DNA of 64,000 nucleotides from DASUAS01 sp963756895 (GCA_963756895.1 CAVWPI010000002.1:51871-115870), one strand, 5' to 3'. Shown: positions 44,102-56,203, counted from the first letter of the stretch. A program made the numbers and translations. Notes: generated from the letters alone by a model not told the origin.

Positions 44102-44151
44102 GAACATCTCAAAGTTGACCGTCATATGCGCACGACAACCTTGAGATGTTC
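44102..44151 (-). repeat. 50-bp imperfect palindromic element, copy B (clpB/purA junction)
   Basis: GAACATCTCAAAGTT at 44102-44116 pairs with AACCTTGAGATGTTC at 44137-44151 at 14 of 15 positions, around a 20-nt centre containing GACCGTCATATG. It begins 6 nt after the clpB stop on the minus strand. It is the partner of the copy at 34890-34939. No T-tract follows, so if it is a terminator it is not a typical intrinsic one. Confidence 0.75.
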
Positions 44152-44156
44152 GGTGG

Positions 44157-46738
<2,582 letters not shown>

Positions 46739-46774
46739 GCGTCTACCTCGGAGTGTGGAACCGTGACTCCAAAG

Positions 46775-46793
46775 TTGACAACGACGCTGTCAA
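46775..46793. promoter_or_regulatory. HAIR-like HspR operator upstream of clpB
   Basis: TTGACA-N7-TGTCAA at 46775-46793 is a perfect inverted repeat with spacer ACGACGC, 37 nt upstream of the clpB start. The dnaK operator at 55696-55714 has the same spacing and the same GACGC core. The HspR (HAIR) consensus CTTGAGT-N7-ACTCAAG is close. The overlapping TTGACA could also be the -35 box, so repression by promoter occlusion is likely. Confidence 0.75.
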
Positions 46794-46942
46794 GTTTATT
46801 CCCTGGCGGACCCGTCACCCGGTGAACTCGGGGCCGCGGCGCGCCGTTCGGCACGATTCCGCGGCGGCGCCTGGTCGCGGCCCTCGATCTGGTCGACGAC
46901 TGCCTCTCCGTTCCCGACCCTCGGGCGACGAAGCGTCGGAAT

Positions 46943-49891
46943 TCACTCCGCTCGCGGCGCGAGATCGGCGAGGGCGGCGTCGGGCAGCACGAAGGAGGTG
47001 TCGAGCAGGTCGTCGGCCGGCTCGAGGATCTCCGGGAAGCGGATGCCGGGCAGCGCGAGCACCTCGTACAGCTCCTGCACGACGCCCTCGAACCGCAGGA
47101 AGGCCGCGGTGGTGCCGCTGCGCACGTCGATCACCCAGACACCACAGGAGCGCTCGACCCCTTCGGCCTTGAGCGGGATCCCCTCGAAGAGGCTCTCGCG
47201 CACCTGGGACAGTCCCACGAACGCGTAGGGACCGACGAAGGACAGGCCGCGGGTGAACCCGGGGACCCGGACGACCTCCTCGAAGCGGCCGCGGTCGAGG
47301 TCGACGTGGCCGAGGGCGCCGTTCCCCGACTCGAGCAGCCAGAGCCGGCCGTCGTGCCACCGCGGCGAGTGCGGCATGCAGAGGCCCTGCACGACCACCT
47401 CACCCGAGGGGACGTCGACCACCACACCCCCGGTCGTCTTCCCGTCGCGCCACCCGTTCTCGGTGTCGGTGGTGCCGAGCGCGGTGACGAAGCGCGGCGC
47501 GCCGTCGACCATCGCCATCCCGTTGAGGTGGCAGCGATCCTCGGCGGCGAGCGCGGTGACGAAGGGCGGCCGCCAGCGCGGCACGAAGCTGTAGTCGTCG
47601 GTGAACGTCGCCAGGCACGAGAACCGGGTGTTGACCGCCCAGAGCTCGTCGTCGGCGAACGCCATGTCGTGGATGCGGATGTCGCCCGTGTGGTGCGACG
47701 ACCGGGGCACGAAGCAGGCGTCGTGCACGCCGGGAGGGTCGAGCCGGGCGCTCAACGCGGGCTGGTTCTGGAACCGCTGCACCTGCGCCTTGGTGCCCAC
47801 CACGAGCTCGCCCGGACGCGCCGCCATCCCCATCGGCACCTGGAAGGGCCGGAAGTGCGTGTTGAGCCCGTTGCCGTCGGCGCGCACGACGATGACGCGA
47901 CCGCTCTGATAGGTCGACACCAGGATCGACGACCCGACGGCGCCGAGGAGATCGGGGAACGCCGAGGTGTGCACGCTGTTGAACGTCTGCCCGTCCGGGA
48001 CCGGCGACGAGCCGGCCTCGGATGTCGCACTCGGCGCGGCGGTGGGCGCGGGGGCGGGTGCGGGGGCGGGCGCAGGTCTGCCGGCGCGGCGCGACACCGG
48101 CTTGATCTTCGGCGGTGACGCGAACACTCCGTGCGCCGCGCACCGCGACCTCGCGGCACGCGGTCGAAGTGCGGGTCGAGCTCGGGCGCGTTGCGTCGCC
48201 ACTTCTCCGGATCGGGCGAGTCGAGCGTGTGACGCGACAGCGGCAGGTCGGGTTCGAGGGTGACGTCCCAATCGACCTCGCAGAAGCCGGCGAGCCGTTC
48301 CAGCTCCGACTGTGGATCGCGTACCAACGCGTCGTAACTCGTGACGCACCACTGATCCGGGTCGAGCGCTTCGAGGTCGTCGAGGAGGACCTCGGTGGCG
48401 GTCGCCCACTGCGCGGTCACGACCTCCGCCACGGCAAGGCCCACCAGGTCGCGCCAGCCCGGGACGAGCAGCAGCGACCACGGCGGGTCGCCCCATCCGG
48501 GCAGGTCGGGATAGGTGACGAAGCGACCGGATCGCCAGGCGTCGAGCATGCTGCTGACCGTTTCGCGCGGGTCCCGGTAGAGGTACACGAACCGGGCGTC
48601 GGGGAACACCGACGCGAGGAACGGCACGCGCAGCGAGTTCTTCGGCGTCTTCTCGAGCAGGCGCACCGTGGACGTGGACGGCGACCGCCCGTCACGGTCG
48701 CGCAGCTGCTGTGCGAACCCGCGCCGGAGCGCATCACCGATCGCGGGGGTCGCGTCGGTCGCGACGAGGCGGTTCGACGACCAGCCGCGATCGCGTGGGT
48801 GGAGCCCCGGTACCGACTCGATCACGCGGTGGCTCTCGCCACCGATGGTGGAGAGCCCGCTCGCGCGGGCGAGCGTCTCGAACAACAAGGTGCTCCCCGC
48901 GCGCGGGGACGACACCACGAACACCGGCCGGTCGATGCGGGGCGCGGACACCGCGCGCGCGACCGGCGACGACTCGGCGTCCCGATCGACCGCCACGCGG
49001 AGCGCGTGCTGGCGCATGCCCTCGATCACCTGCACCCCGTTCGGGAGCCGGGCATCGCCCGCCGCAGCCACGAGGGCGGCGTCGCCGGCGTCGCGCAGCA
49101 CCGTGAAGTGGGCCCGCCCGTCAGGCGCGTCACCGAAGCGCGCCCACGCCGAGCGCCAGGCGCGCACCAGCTCGACCACCGGTTGGTCCAGCGCGGCCGC
49201 GACGACCGGATCCGATCCGTCGAGCTCCGCGAGCAGCAGGTCGAGGGCGTGCTCGAGCTCCCACGGCGTCATCACCGACGGTTGGTTCACGCGCTCGGTC
49301 ACCAGCGTCGGCTCGGGGCTGTCGATCGCGACCACGAGCGGCGCGGCGTCGGGATGGTCGATGCGCTGCCACAAGCCTGCGCTCCCCACCGTGTCGACGA
49401 CCAGATGGATGCGCGGCAGCGCGCGACGGGTTCACGACCCGGTGCGAACGCCAGGTGTCGAAGACCCACGCTTCGCCCGCGGCCATGTGCACCTCTTCGC
49501 CGGCACACTCGAAGCGCACGTCGGGCGTCGTGCGCACGGGGAAGTGCACGCGCAGGTGGTCGCGCCAGTAGTAGTTCGTGTCGATGTGGGAGGTGAGCTC
49601 GCCCTCCTCCTCGATGCGCATGAGCCGGGTACGGCCGATGACCGAATCGAGTGAGGCGAGGAGGCGCCGCACGTACGGCAACGCTGCGAGGTGCGGCGTC
49701 GGCGCCATCACGCCCTTCGCCCGGTCGTCGTCGGGATCACCGCCGTGCGCGACCAGCGCCACCGCGGTGTTCCCCGGCGCGCCCTCGGGGTGCGCGCGCC
49801 ACAGCTCCGGCGCGAGGGCCGCGACCTCGGCGTCGAGCGCGACGGCGTCGACGACGAACGGGAGGCGCACGAAGGGCGCGTCGAGTCGCAT
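46943..49891 (-). CDS. Asp/Asn beta-hydroxylase - sulfotransferase - TIGR03032 (DUF4915) fusion (frameshifted)
   Basis: One coding unit of about 980 residues carries three domains. Residues 1-155 are an aspartyl/asparaginyl beta-hydroxylase-like 2-oxoglutarate oxygenase: GELTSHIDTNYYWRDHLRVH with HxD, distal His in TWRSHRVVNPSR. Residues about 170-600 contain a sulfotransferase: PAPS 5'-loop FVVSSPRAGSTLLFETLA and 3'-phosphate site YLYRDPRETVSSMLDAW. After a Pro/Ala linker, the last 370 residues are a TIGR03032/DUF4915 propeller-like domain (PMGMAARPGELVVGTKAQ, FTRGLSFVGPYAFVGLSQVR). Indels near 49420-49435 and 48130-48165 break the frame, yet the sequence continues with no stop in the other frame. 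It may hydroxylate and then sulfate one substrate. The alternative is two or three separate genes. Confidence 0.75.
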
Positions 49892-49951
49892 CGGGTCAGC
49901 TTGTCATCGCTCCGGACCCGGGACCGGGCCGGAGCGACGGGGACGAACGGG

Positions 49952-51529
49952 TCAGCCGGTGAACCGGGGAGTGACGAGCGCGGCCGGCGCCGGCGTGAGG
50001 GCCTCGACCTCGACGGCACCGATGTCGCACCCGGTGCCCTGCGGACGGGTCACGCCGCGCTGGTCGACGTTCGCCCCGCACACTGCGGTCGGGATGGCGT
50101 CGAGCAGCGGGCTGCCCGCGAGCGGCAGCAGCGTCTGGGTGGGACCGCCGTTGTTCGCCAGTGCGCCGAGCACCGGGTCGTTCGGGGTCGTCTGGCTGCT
50201 CGTCGGGGCGACGAACCCGCAGGAGGTGTCGTCGGAGAAGTTGTACCCCCCGTCGGTCGACGAGACCGCCGCCGCCGCCATCTGCGGTTCGCCAGCGGCG
50301 CAGTTGACCGCGCCGAGCGGCTGGGCCACGACCGAGTCGGCCGACGTGAGCGAGTCGGTCACGATGTTGGCGGCGTCGTCGTCCTCCGCGAGCGCACCGA
50401 GCCCACGGCTCGAGAGCGCATCGGGTTCGAGCTCACCCAACGACGTGTTGTTCGTCATCGTCACGTGCACGAGTGACAACGCACCGTCGACGGTCACGGC
50501 GCCGAACGCGCCCTCGGTGTTCCCCGTGATGGTCGAGTTCACGAACGTGTAGGTGCCCGATCCGAGCACCGCACTGCCGGCACTCGACGAGGTGTTGCCC
50601 GAGAAGGTGCTGCCGTTCGCCGAGAAGGTCGTGTTCTCGGTGAAGGAACCGACCCCGCCGGCCAGGCCGCCCGAGTTCCCCGAGACGGTGGAGTGGTCGA
50701 TGGTGATGGTCGCGTCGTCCTCGGTGTCGAGGCCGCCGGCGCCGTCGGAGTTCGCGGTATTGCCGACGATCGCCGAGTTGGTGACGGTGAGCTCGAAGAC
50801 ACCAGTGGCGCCGCCGCCGATGTCTCCGCTCTCCTGCTCGAACGCGCCACCCCAACCGTCGGCGGAGTTGCCGGAGAACGTGGAGCCGTCGATGGTGACG
50901 ACGGCAACGTCGGAGAACACCTTCAGGCCGCCACCGTCACCATTGCCGAGGACGTGGTTGTCGGTGAAGGTCGAACCGGTCATCGAGACGTCGCCGAACG
51001 TCGCGATGCCGCCGCCGTCGAGCGACTCGTTGCCGGCGAACGTGACGTCGCCGAGGGTGATCGGGCTGTCGGAGTCCATGAACAGGCCACCGCCGGGACC
51101 CTCGACACTGCCCCCAGTGATGGTCACGCCCTGGAGCGCGATCTCGTCCTGCGTGTAGAGCACGCGGTCAGGGCACGTCTGCTCGATGGTGGCGCCGTTG
51201 CCCACGATCGTGACCGCGCCGGAGATCTCGACGTCGGCCCAACCCGGGCTCGACTCGAGCGCCGCAGGTGCCGGGGGCGCCGGCTCTTCGCAGATCGTGA
51301 GCTGGTAGGTGGCACCGGCGTTGAGCACGACGACGTCGCCGTCGTTCACGCTCTCCAGCACGCTGCGCAGCGACGTGGCCGTGCCGTCGTCGGCGGTGTT
51401 CGTGACCGGGATGGTGTCGGCGGCCGCGGGACCGGCGGTGAGGACGAGGGCGCCGACGGCACCCCCGAACGAGAGGGTGAGCGCGGCGAGGCCCGCGAGC
51501 GCGCGGGGGACGACACGAGTGGGGGACAT
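49952..51529 (-). CDS. Secreted right-handed beta-helix repeat protein
   Basis: This 525-residue secreted protein has a signal peptide (ALAGLAALTLSFGGAVGALV, then GPAAA). It then consists of parallel beta-helix repeats of the type GSTFSGNSADGWGGAF and NSAIVGNTANSDGAGGL, with many Asn ladders. The C-terminus VDQRGVTRPQGTGCDIGAVE is a choice-of-anchor Q-like end seen in many such proteins. Cys pairs (LTICEEP, EQTCPDR, VNCAAG, TSCGFV, AVCGANV, TGCDIG) suggest disulfides. It may be a surface adhesin or a polysaccharide-binding protein; no lyase active site is recognised. There is no LPxTG anchor. Confidence 0.85.
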   Translation of the reverse strand: MSPTRVVPRALAGLAALTLSFGGAVGALVLTAGPAAADTIPVTNTADDGTATSLRSVLESVNDGDVVVLNAGATYQLTICEEPAPPAPAALESSPGWADVEISGAVTIVGNGATIEQTCPDRVLYTQDEIALQGVTITGGSVEGPGGGLFMDSDSPITLGDVTFAGNESLDGGGIATFGDVSMTGSTFTDNHVLGNGDGGGLKVFSDVAVVTIDGSTFSGNSADGWGGAFEQESGDIGGGATGVFELTVTNSAIVGNTANSDGAGGLDTEDDATITIDHSTVSGNSGGLAGGVGSFTENTTFSANGSTFSGNTSSSAGSAVLGSGTYTFVNSTITGNTEGAFGAVTVDGALSLVHVTMTNNTSLGELEPDALSSRGLGALAEDDDAANIVTDSLTSADSVVAQPLGAVNCAAGEPQMAAAAVSSTDGGYNFSDDTSCGFVAPTSSQTTPNDPVLGALANNGGPTQTLLPLAGSPLLDAIPTAVCGANVDQRGVTRPQGTGCDIGAVEVEALTPAPAALVTPRFTG

Positions 51530-51619
51530 GTCCAGAGCCTTCCGGAGGCCCGCCCTGTCGGTGGCGGGAGTGCGAGGACACTACATCGACTCGCCACCGC
51601 CGGGCCTTGATGGTCGGGG

Positions 51620-52021
51620 TCAGCGGCGGGGGACCCGCACGACCGCCCGGCTGAGGGGGACGAGGTCGCGGCGGTAGCTCCGGTGGACGTCGCGGACAGC
51701 GATCTCGTGGGCCTCCTGGGCCGCGGCCAGGGCCGCGTCGAGGGCGGCGATCCGATGCTGGAGGCGCTCCGCCTCCGCTTCGAGGTCGAGGATCTTGCGG
51801 ACCCCGGCCAGGCTCACCCCGTCGTTGGTGAGCTCCTGGATGCGTTGGAGCAGCGCGATGTCCCGATCGGAGTAGCGGCGACTGCGGCCCTCGGTGCGGC
51901 TGGGCTCGATCAGGCCCTTGCGCTCGTAGATGCGCAGCGTCTGGGGATGGACGCCGGCGAGCTCGGCGGCCACCGAGATGATGTAGAGCGCGCGCTGGTC
52001 GGCCTGCTGATCGTTGCCCAC
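51620..52021 (-). CDS. hspR: Heat-shock repressor HspR (MerR family)
   Basis: This 133-residue MerR-type repressor is the last gene of the dnaK operon. The HTH is ALYIISVAAELAGVHPQTLR, followed by IYERKGLIEPSRTEGRSRRY and SDRDIALLQRIQEL, which is typical of HspR. HspR binds HAIR sites with DnaK as co-repressor and shuts off dnaK and clpB when DnaK is free. Two such sites are visible upstream of dnaK and clpB. It lies 3 nt after the dnaJ stop. A coiled-coil region (LEAEAERLQHRIAALDAALA) follows the HTH. Confidence 0.95.
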   Translation of the reverse strand: MGNDQQADQRALYIISVAAELAGVHPQTLRIYERKGLIEPSRTEGRSRRYSDRDIALLQRIQELTNDGVSLAGVRKILDLEAEAERLQHRIAALDAALAAAQEAHEIAVRDVHRSYRRDLVPLSRAVVRVPRR

Positions 52022-52024
52022 GGC

Positions 52025-53194
52025 CTACACCCCCAGGTGCTCGCGTGGGTTGCCCGGCAGCGCCGCCGCCAGCTGCTCGAGCGCGGCCTTGGCGTCGTCG
52101 TCGAGCTCCTTGGGCACGAGCACGTCGAAGGTGACCAGGAGCGCGCCGTCATCTCCCGACGCCCTCGGGATGCCGCGGCCGCGCACGCGCACGGTCTTGC
52201 CCGTCTGCGTGCCGGGCGGGACCTTCACCGTGACCGGCGCGTCGAGCGTCGGCACCTTCACCTGCGCGCCCATCGCGGCTTCGGGGAACGTGACCGGCAC
52301 CTTCACCGTGAGATCCCACTTGCCGCTCCGGGCGAAGATCGGATGGGGCGCGACGTGCACCACCACGTACAGGTCGCCGGGAGGCGCGCCGTTGAGCCCG
52401 GGCGTGCCCCGACCCTTCACCCGGATCCGCTGGCCGTCGTCGACGCCGGCGGGGATGCGCACCTTCACCGTGCGCGGCCGCACCTCGATCCCGCGTCCCT
52501 TGCAGTTCTTGCACTTGTCCCTGATCACGCTGCCTCGCCCACCACAGGTCGGGCAGACCTCGGAGAACGAGAACGGGCCCTGGTCGACGGCGACGGAACC
52601 GGCGCCGTCGCACGTGGGGCAGCGCTCGGGGAACGTGCCCGGCTTGGCCCCGGTGCCGTTGCACACGTGACAGGGCGCCTCCGACGTGATGTTCACCGAG
52701 GTGGTGATGCCGTGGACGGCGTCGAGGAAGTCGAGGTGCAGCTCGGTCTCGATGTCCTGACCGCGCTGGGGACCGACCGGACCCTGGTTCCGGCCGCGTC
52801 GGCCCCGGCCCCCGCCACCGAACAGGTTGCCGAAGAGACCGCCGAGGTCGCCCAGGTCGCCGAGGTCCTCGACCCGGATGTTCTGGTAGCCGCCGCCCGG
52901 GGCGCCGAACCCGCCGAACCCGGGACCGCCGGGACCGCCGGGGCCGACACCGGACGCGACCATCTCGCGGACCTGGTCGTACTCCTTGCGCTTCTCGGCA
53001 TCGCCGAGCACGTCGTGCGCGGCGGAGATCTCCTTGAAGCGCTCCTCCGCGTCGTTGTCACCCGCGTTGGCGTCGGGATGGAACTGCTTCGCGAGCTTGC
53101 GGTACGCCTTGGTGACGTCTTTCTCGGACGCGTCCTTCGACACACCGAGCTCGGCGTAGTAGTCCTTCTCGAACCACTCCCGCTGGGGAGCCAT
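52025..53194 (-). CDS. dnaJ: Chaperone DnaJ
   Basis: This 389-residue type I Hsp40 has a J domain with HPD in KQFHPDANAG, a Gly-rich linker (GPGGPGGPGFGGFGAPGGGY) and four zinc-finger repeats: CHVCNGTG, CPTCDGAG, CPTCGGRG and CKNCKGRG. Two C-terminal substrate-binding beta domains follow. It stimulates DnaK ATPase and delivers unfolded proteins. ATG 53194 is 4 nt after the grpE stop. This gene and hspR are close together, and all four operon genes keep the canonical actinobacterial order. Confidence 0.97.
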   Translation of the reverse strand: MAPQREWFEKDYYAELGVSKDASEKDVTKAYRKLAKQFHPDANAGDNDAEERFKEISAAHDVLGDAEKRKEYDQVREMVASGVGPGGPGGPGFGGFGAPGGGYQNIRVEDLGDLGDLGGLFGNLFGGGGRGRRGRNQGPVGPQRGQDIETELHLDFLDAVHGITTSVNITSEAPCHVCNGTGAKPGTFPERCPTCDGAGSVAVDQGPFSFSEVCPTCGGRGSVIRDKCKNCKGRGIEVRPRTVKVRIPAGVDDGQRIRVKGRGTPGLNGAPPGDLYVVVHVAPHPIFARSGKWDLTVKVPVTFPEAAMGAQVKVPTLDAPVTVKVPPGTQTGKTVRVRGRGIPRASGDDGALLVTFDVLVPKELDDDAKAALEQLAAALPGNPREHLGV

Positions 53195-53198
53195 CGTG

Positions 53199-53756
53199 TC
53201 AGCCCGCGCGCGTGACGCGCACCATGGCCGGGCGCAGCACGCGGCCCTTGAGCCGGTATCCCGTGCGCAGGATCTCGGCGACGCGCGGATCACGCTCGCC
53301 GTCGTCCTGCATCACCGCCTCGTGCTCGTTCGGGTCGAACGCGGCACCCGCGGCGTCGATCCGCTCGAGTCCCGACCGCTCGAGCACCGACACGAATTGC
53401 GTGCGGATGCCCACGACGCCGTCGCGCACCTTCTCCGCCTCCGGCGAGTCGGGCGCGGCGAGGCTGCCGAGCGCGCCGTCGAACGAGTCGAGCACCGGGA
53501 GGAGGTCTTCCACCAGACGTTCGGTGGCGCGCTCGACCAGCGCCGTCTGCTCGCGCAACATGCGCTTGCGGTAGTTCTCGAAGTCGGCCTGGACCCGCCG
53601 CAGCGTGTCGACCAGCTCGGCGCGCTCACCTTCGATCTGCGCCAGCTGCGACAGGTCGGACTCGACGGCCGCCTCCGCCGCGGCGACATCCGCCTCGGCG
53701 TCGGCGACCTCTCGGGTCAGCTCCGTGTTCGGAGGGAACTCGGACGGTCCGCTCAC
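53199..53756 (-). CDS. grpE: Nucleotide exchange factor GrpE
   Basis: This 185-residue nucleotide exchange factor of DnaK has a long N-terminal coiled coil (EADVAAAEAAVESDLSQLAQ), the family segment RVQADFENYRKRMLREQ, LLPVLDSFDGALGSL and the C-terminal beta part FDPNEHEAVMQ, then YRLKGRVLRPAMVRVTR. GTG 53756 overlaps the dnaK stop as GTGA. Confidence 0.96.
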   Translation of the reverse strand: MSGPSEFPPNTELTREVADAEADVAAAEAAVESDLSQLAQIEGERAELVDTLRRVQADFENYRKRMLREQTALVERATERLVEDLLPVLDSFDGALGSLAAPDSPEAEKVRDGVVGIRTQFVSVLERSGLERIDAAGAAFDPNEHEAVMQDDGERDPRVAEILRTGYRLKGRVLRPAMVRVTRAG

Positions 53757-55609
53757 GCGCTCTGCTCACCGGTCTCGTCGTCGACGATCTCGGCGTCGGC
53801 CACCTCGTCGTCGTCGGCCGCGGTGGCACCCGCGCCCGTGGTGCCCGCGGCCGCGTCGGCCTCGTTCTGGGCCTGCTGCGCGTTCGCGTAGAGCCGCTGG
53901 GCGAACTCCTGGCTCACGGTGACGAGGTTCTCGTGCCCGCGCTTGACCGCCTCGATGTCGGTACCGGCCAGAGCGTCCTTCAGCTCCTTGAGCGCGACCT
54001 CCATCTTCTCCTTGTCGTCGGGCTGGACCTTGTCGGCCTGGTCCTTGAGGAGCTTCTCGGTCTGGAACACGAGCGAGTCGGCGTTGTTGCGGACCTCCGC
54101 CTCCTCGCGACGGACACGGTCCTCCTCGGCGTGGGCCTCGGCGTCCTTCATCATCCGGTCGATCTCGTCCTTGTTGAGGGCGGTGCCACCGGTGATGGTC
54201 ATCTGCTGCTCACGGCCGGTGCCGAGGTCCTTGGCGGACACGTGCACGATGCCGTTGGCGTCGATGTCGAACGTGACCTCGACCTGCGGCACGCCACGCG
54301 GTGCCGGCGGGATGCCGACGAGCTGGAACGTGCCGAGCAGCTTGTTGCGGTACGCCATGTCGCTCTCGCCCTGGAGCACCTTGATCTCCACGCTGGGCTG
54401 GTTGTCGTCGGCGGTGGTGAACACCTCCGAGCGCTTCGTGGGGATGGTGGTGTTGCGCTCGATGAGCTTGGTCATGATCTGGCCCTTGGTCTCGATGCCG
54501 AGGGACAGCGGCGTCACGTCGAGGAGCAGGATGTCCTTGACGTCGCCCTTGAGCACACCGGCCTGCAGGGACGCGCCGACCGCGACGGCCTCGTCGGGGT
54601 TCACGCCCTTGTCGGCGTCCTTGCCCGTCAGCTCCTTCACCATGTCGGCGACCGCGGGCATGCGGGTGGAACCACCCACGAGGATCACGCGCTCGATCCC
54701 GTCCTTGGTGAGACCGGCGTCGCGGATGGCCTGCTCGAACGGGCCGCGGCACGACTCGAGGAGGTCGGCGGTGAGCTCCTGGAACTTCGCCCGGCTCAGC
54801 GAGAGGTCGAGGTGGAGCGGGCCGTCGCTGGTGGCGGTGATGAACGGGAGGTTGATCGTGGTCTCCTGCAACGAGGAGAGCTCGATCTTGGCCTTCTCAG
54901 CGGCCTCCTTGAGGCGCTGCACGGCCATCTTGTCGGCCGAGAGGTCGACGCCGTGGGCGTTCTTGAACTCCGAGACGAGCCAGTCCATGACCCGCTGGTC
55001 CCAGTCGTCGCCGCCGAGGTGGGTGTTGCCGGCGGTCGACTTGACCTCGAAGACACCCTCGCCGAGGTCGAGGATGGACACGTCGAAGGTGCCGCCCCCG
55101 AGGTCGAACACGAGGATGGTCTGGTCGTTGTCCTTGTCGAGCCCGTAGGCCAGCGCGGCCGCGGTGGGCTCGTTGATGATGCGCAGGACCTCGAGGCCCG
55201 CGATCTCGCCGGCCTCCTTGGTGGCCTGGCGCTCGGCGTCGCCGAAGTAGGCCGGGACCGTGATCACGGCCTGGGTGACGGTGTCGCCCAGGTAGGCCTC
55301 GGCGTCGCGCTTGAGCTTCTGGAGGATGCGGGCCGAGATCTCCTGCGAGTTGTAGGCCTTGCCGTCGATGTCGATCGTCCAGTTGGTGCCCATGTGGCGC
55401 TTCACCGAGCGGATCGTGCGATCGGGGTTGGTGATGGCCTGGCGCTTGGCGACCTCACCGACGAGGACCTCGCCCGTCTTCGAGAACGCGACCACCGACG
55501 GAGTGGTGCGGCCACCCTCGGAGTTCGGCGCGACGACGGGCTCGCCGGCCTCGAGGACGGCGACGACGGAATTGGTGGTGCCGAGGTCGATACCGACGGC
55601 CTTGGACAT
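53753..55609 (-). CDS. dnaK: Chaperone DnaK (Hsp70)
   Basis: This complete 618-residue Hsp70 is the first gene of the operon. The ATPase domain has VGIDLGTTNSVVAVLEAG, IINEPTAAALAYGL, FDLGGGTFDVSILDLG and VILVGGSTRMPAV. The substrate-binding domain has LLLDVTPLSLGIETKG, and a helical lid follows. The C-terminus is acidic (DDDEVADAEIVDDETGEQ). It is intact, unlike many genes here. Expression is probably repressed by HspR at the 55696-55714 site. Confidence 0.98.
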   Translation of the reverse strand: MSKAVGIDLGTTNSVVAVLEAGEPVVAPNSEGGRTTPSVVAFSKTGEVLVGEVAKRQAITNPDRTIRSVKRHMGTNWTIDIDGKAYNSQEISARILQKLKRDAEAYLGDTVTQAVITVPAYFGDAERQATKEAGEIAGLEVLRIINEPTAAALAYGLDKDNDQTILVFDLGGGTFDVSILDLGEGVFEVKSTAGNTHLGGDDWDQRVMDWLVSEFKNAHGVDLSADKMAVQRLKEAAEKAKIELSSLQETTINLPFITATSDGPLHLDLSLSRAKFQELTADLLESCRGPFEQAIRDAGLTKDGIERVILVGGSTRMPAVADMVKELTGKDADKGVNPDEAVAVGASLQAGVLKGDVKDILLLDVTPLSLGIETKGQIMTKLIERNTTIPTKRSEVFTTADDNQPSVEIKVLQGESDMAYRNKLLGTFQLVGIPPAPRGVPQVEVTFDIDANGIVHVSAKDLGTGREQQMTITGGTALNKDEIDRMMKDAEAHAEEDRVRREEAEVRNNADSLVFQTEKLLKDQADKVQPDDKEKMEVALKELKDALAGTDIEAVKRGHENLVTVSQEFAQRLYANAQQAQNEADAAAGTTGAGATAADDDEVADAEIVDDETGEQSA

Positions 55610-55695
55610 GGACGTGCCTCCAGATCAGGGATCAGTTGGGTTGCGAACGGGTGCCCGGGGTACTTCGGCCGCACGAGTGCGGACCTGAACCCGAC

Positions 55696-55714
55696 TTGAG
55701 TGTGACGCTATCAA
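55696..55714. promoter_or_regulatory. HAIR-like HspR operator upstream of dnaK
   Basis: TTGAGT-N7-TATCAA at 55696-55714, with spacer GTGACGC, lies 87 nt upstream of the dnaK start. On the plus strand CTTGAGT matches the left half of the HAIR consensus exactly; the right half is imperfect. The same spacing and GACGC core recur upstream of clpB. Confidence 0.75.
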
Positions 55715-55783
55715 CTTTCATGCGTGGCGCGCTATTCCCGCCCGTCGGAGCGCCAGGGTCCTGGTCGTGGCAGGATGCTCGCC

Positions 55784-56203
55784 ATGCCACGCAGCAACTC
55801 GTTCGTCGACACCCTGGCCACGGTGCCCCTCTTCTCCGCCTGCTCCAAGAAGGAGCTGCAGATGGTGGCCAAGTCGGCCGAACGGGTCACCCTCCCGGCC
55901 GGCAAGGTGGTGGTGATCGAGGGTGCGGCCGGCACGGAGTTCTTCGTGGTCCTCGACGGTCAGGCCCGGGTCGAGCGCCACGGACGTCAGGTGGCCACGA
56001 TCGGACCGGGCGGGTTCTTCGGCGACCTCGCCCTCCTCGACCGCGCGCCGCGCAACGCGAGCGTGGTCGCCGACTCCGAGCTCGAGGTCGCCAAGCTCGG
56101 CCAGCGCGCCTTCGACTCGCTGCTCGACCACCCCGGCTTCTCCAAGAAGCTGCTGGCAGGTCTCGCGCGTCGCCTGCGAGAACAAGACGCGCGCAACGTC
56201 TGA
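55784..56203 (+). CDS. Cyclic nucleotide-binding domain protein
   Basis: This 139-residue protein is a single cNMP-binding domain of the Crp/PKA-regulatory type with no DNA-binding domain. TVPLFSACSKKELQMVAKSA leads to PAGKVVVIEGAAGTEFFVVL, then the phosphate-binding cassette GFFGDLALLDRAPRNASVVA, with Glu replaced by Asp in FGDLAL. It may sense a cyclic nucleotide or another ligand. ATG 55784 is used, and an ATG nine bases upstream is the alternative. It is divergent from dnaK and 15 nt upstream of the EtfD gene, so it may regulate that membrane protein. Confidence 0.8.
   Translation: MPRSNSFVDTLATVPLFSACSKKELQMVAKSAERVTLPAGKVVVIEGAAGTEFFVVLDGQARVERHGRQVATIGPGGFFGDLALLDRAPRNASVVADSELEVAKLGQRAFDSLLDHPGFSKKLLAGLARRLREQDARNV

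Noticed and set aside
47752..48160. Pro/Ala-rich stretch as a low-complexity frameshift artefact only
   Set aside because: A Pro-Ala linker between the sulfotransferase and TIGR03032 domains is plausible in the correct frame, so it was kept as a linker.
53933..55699. Long plus-strand open frames opposite dnaK (about 400-590 codons)
   Set aside because: They are antisense to a perfectly conserved dnaK, with composition typical of mirror frames in high-GC DNA and no family motif.
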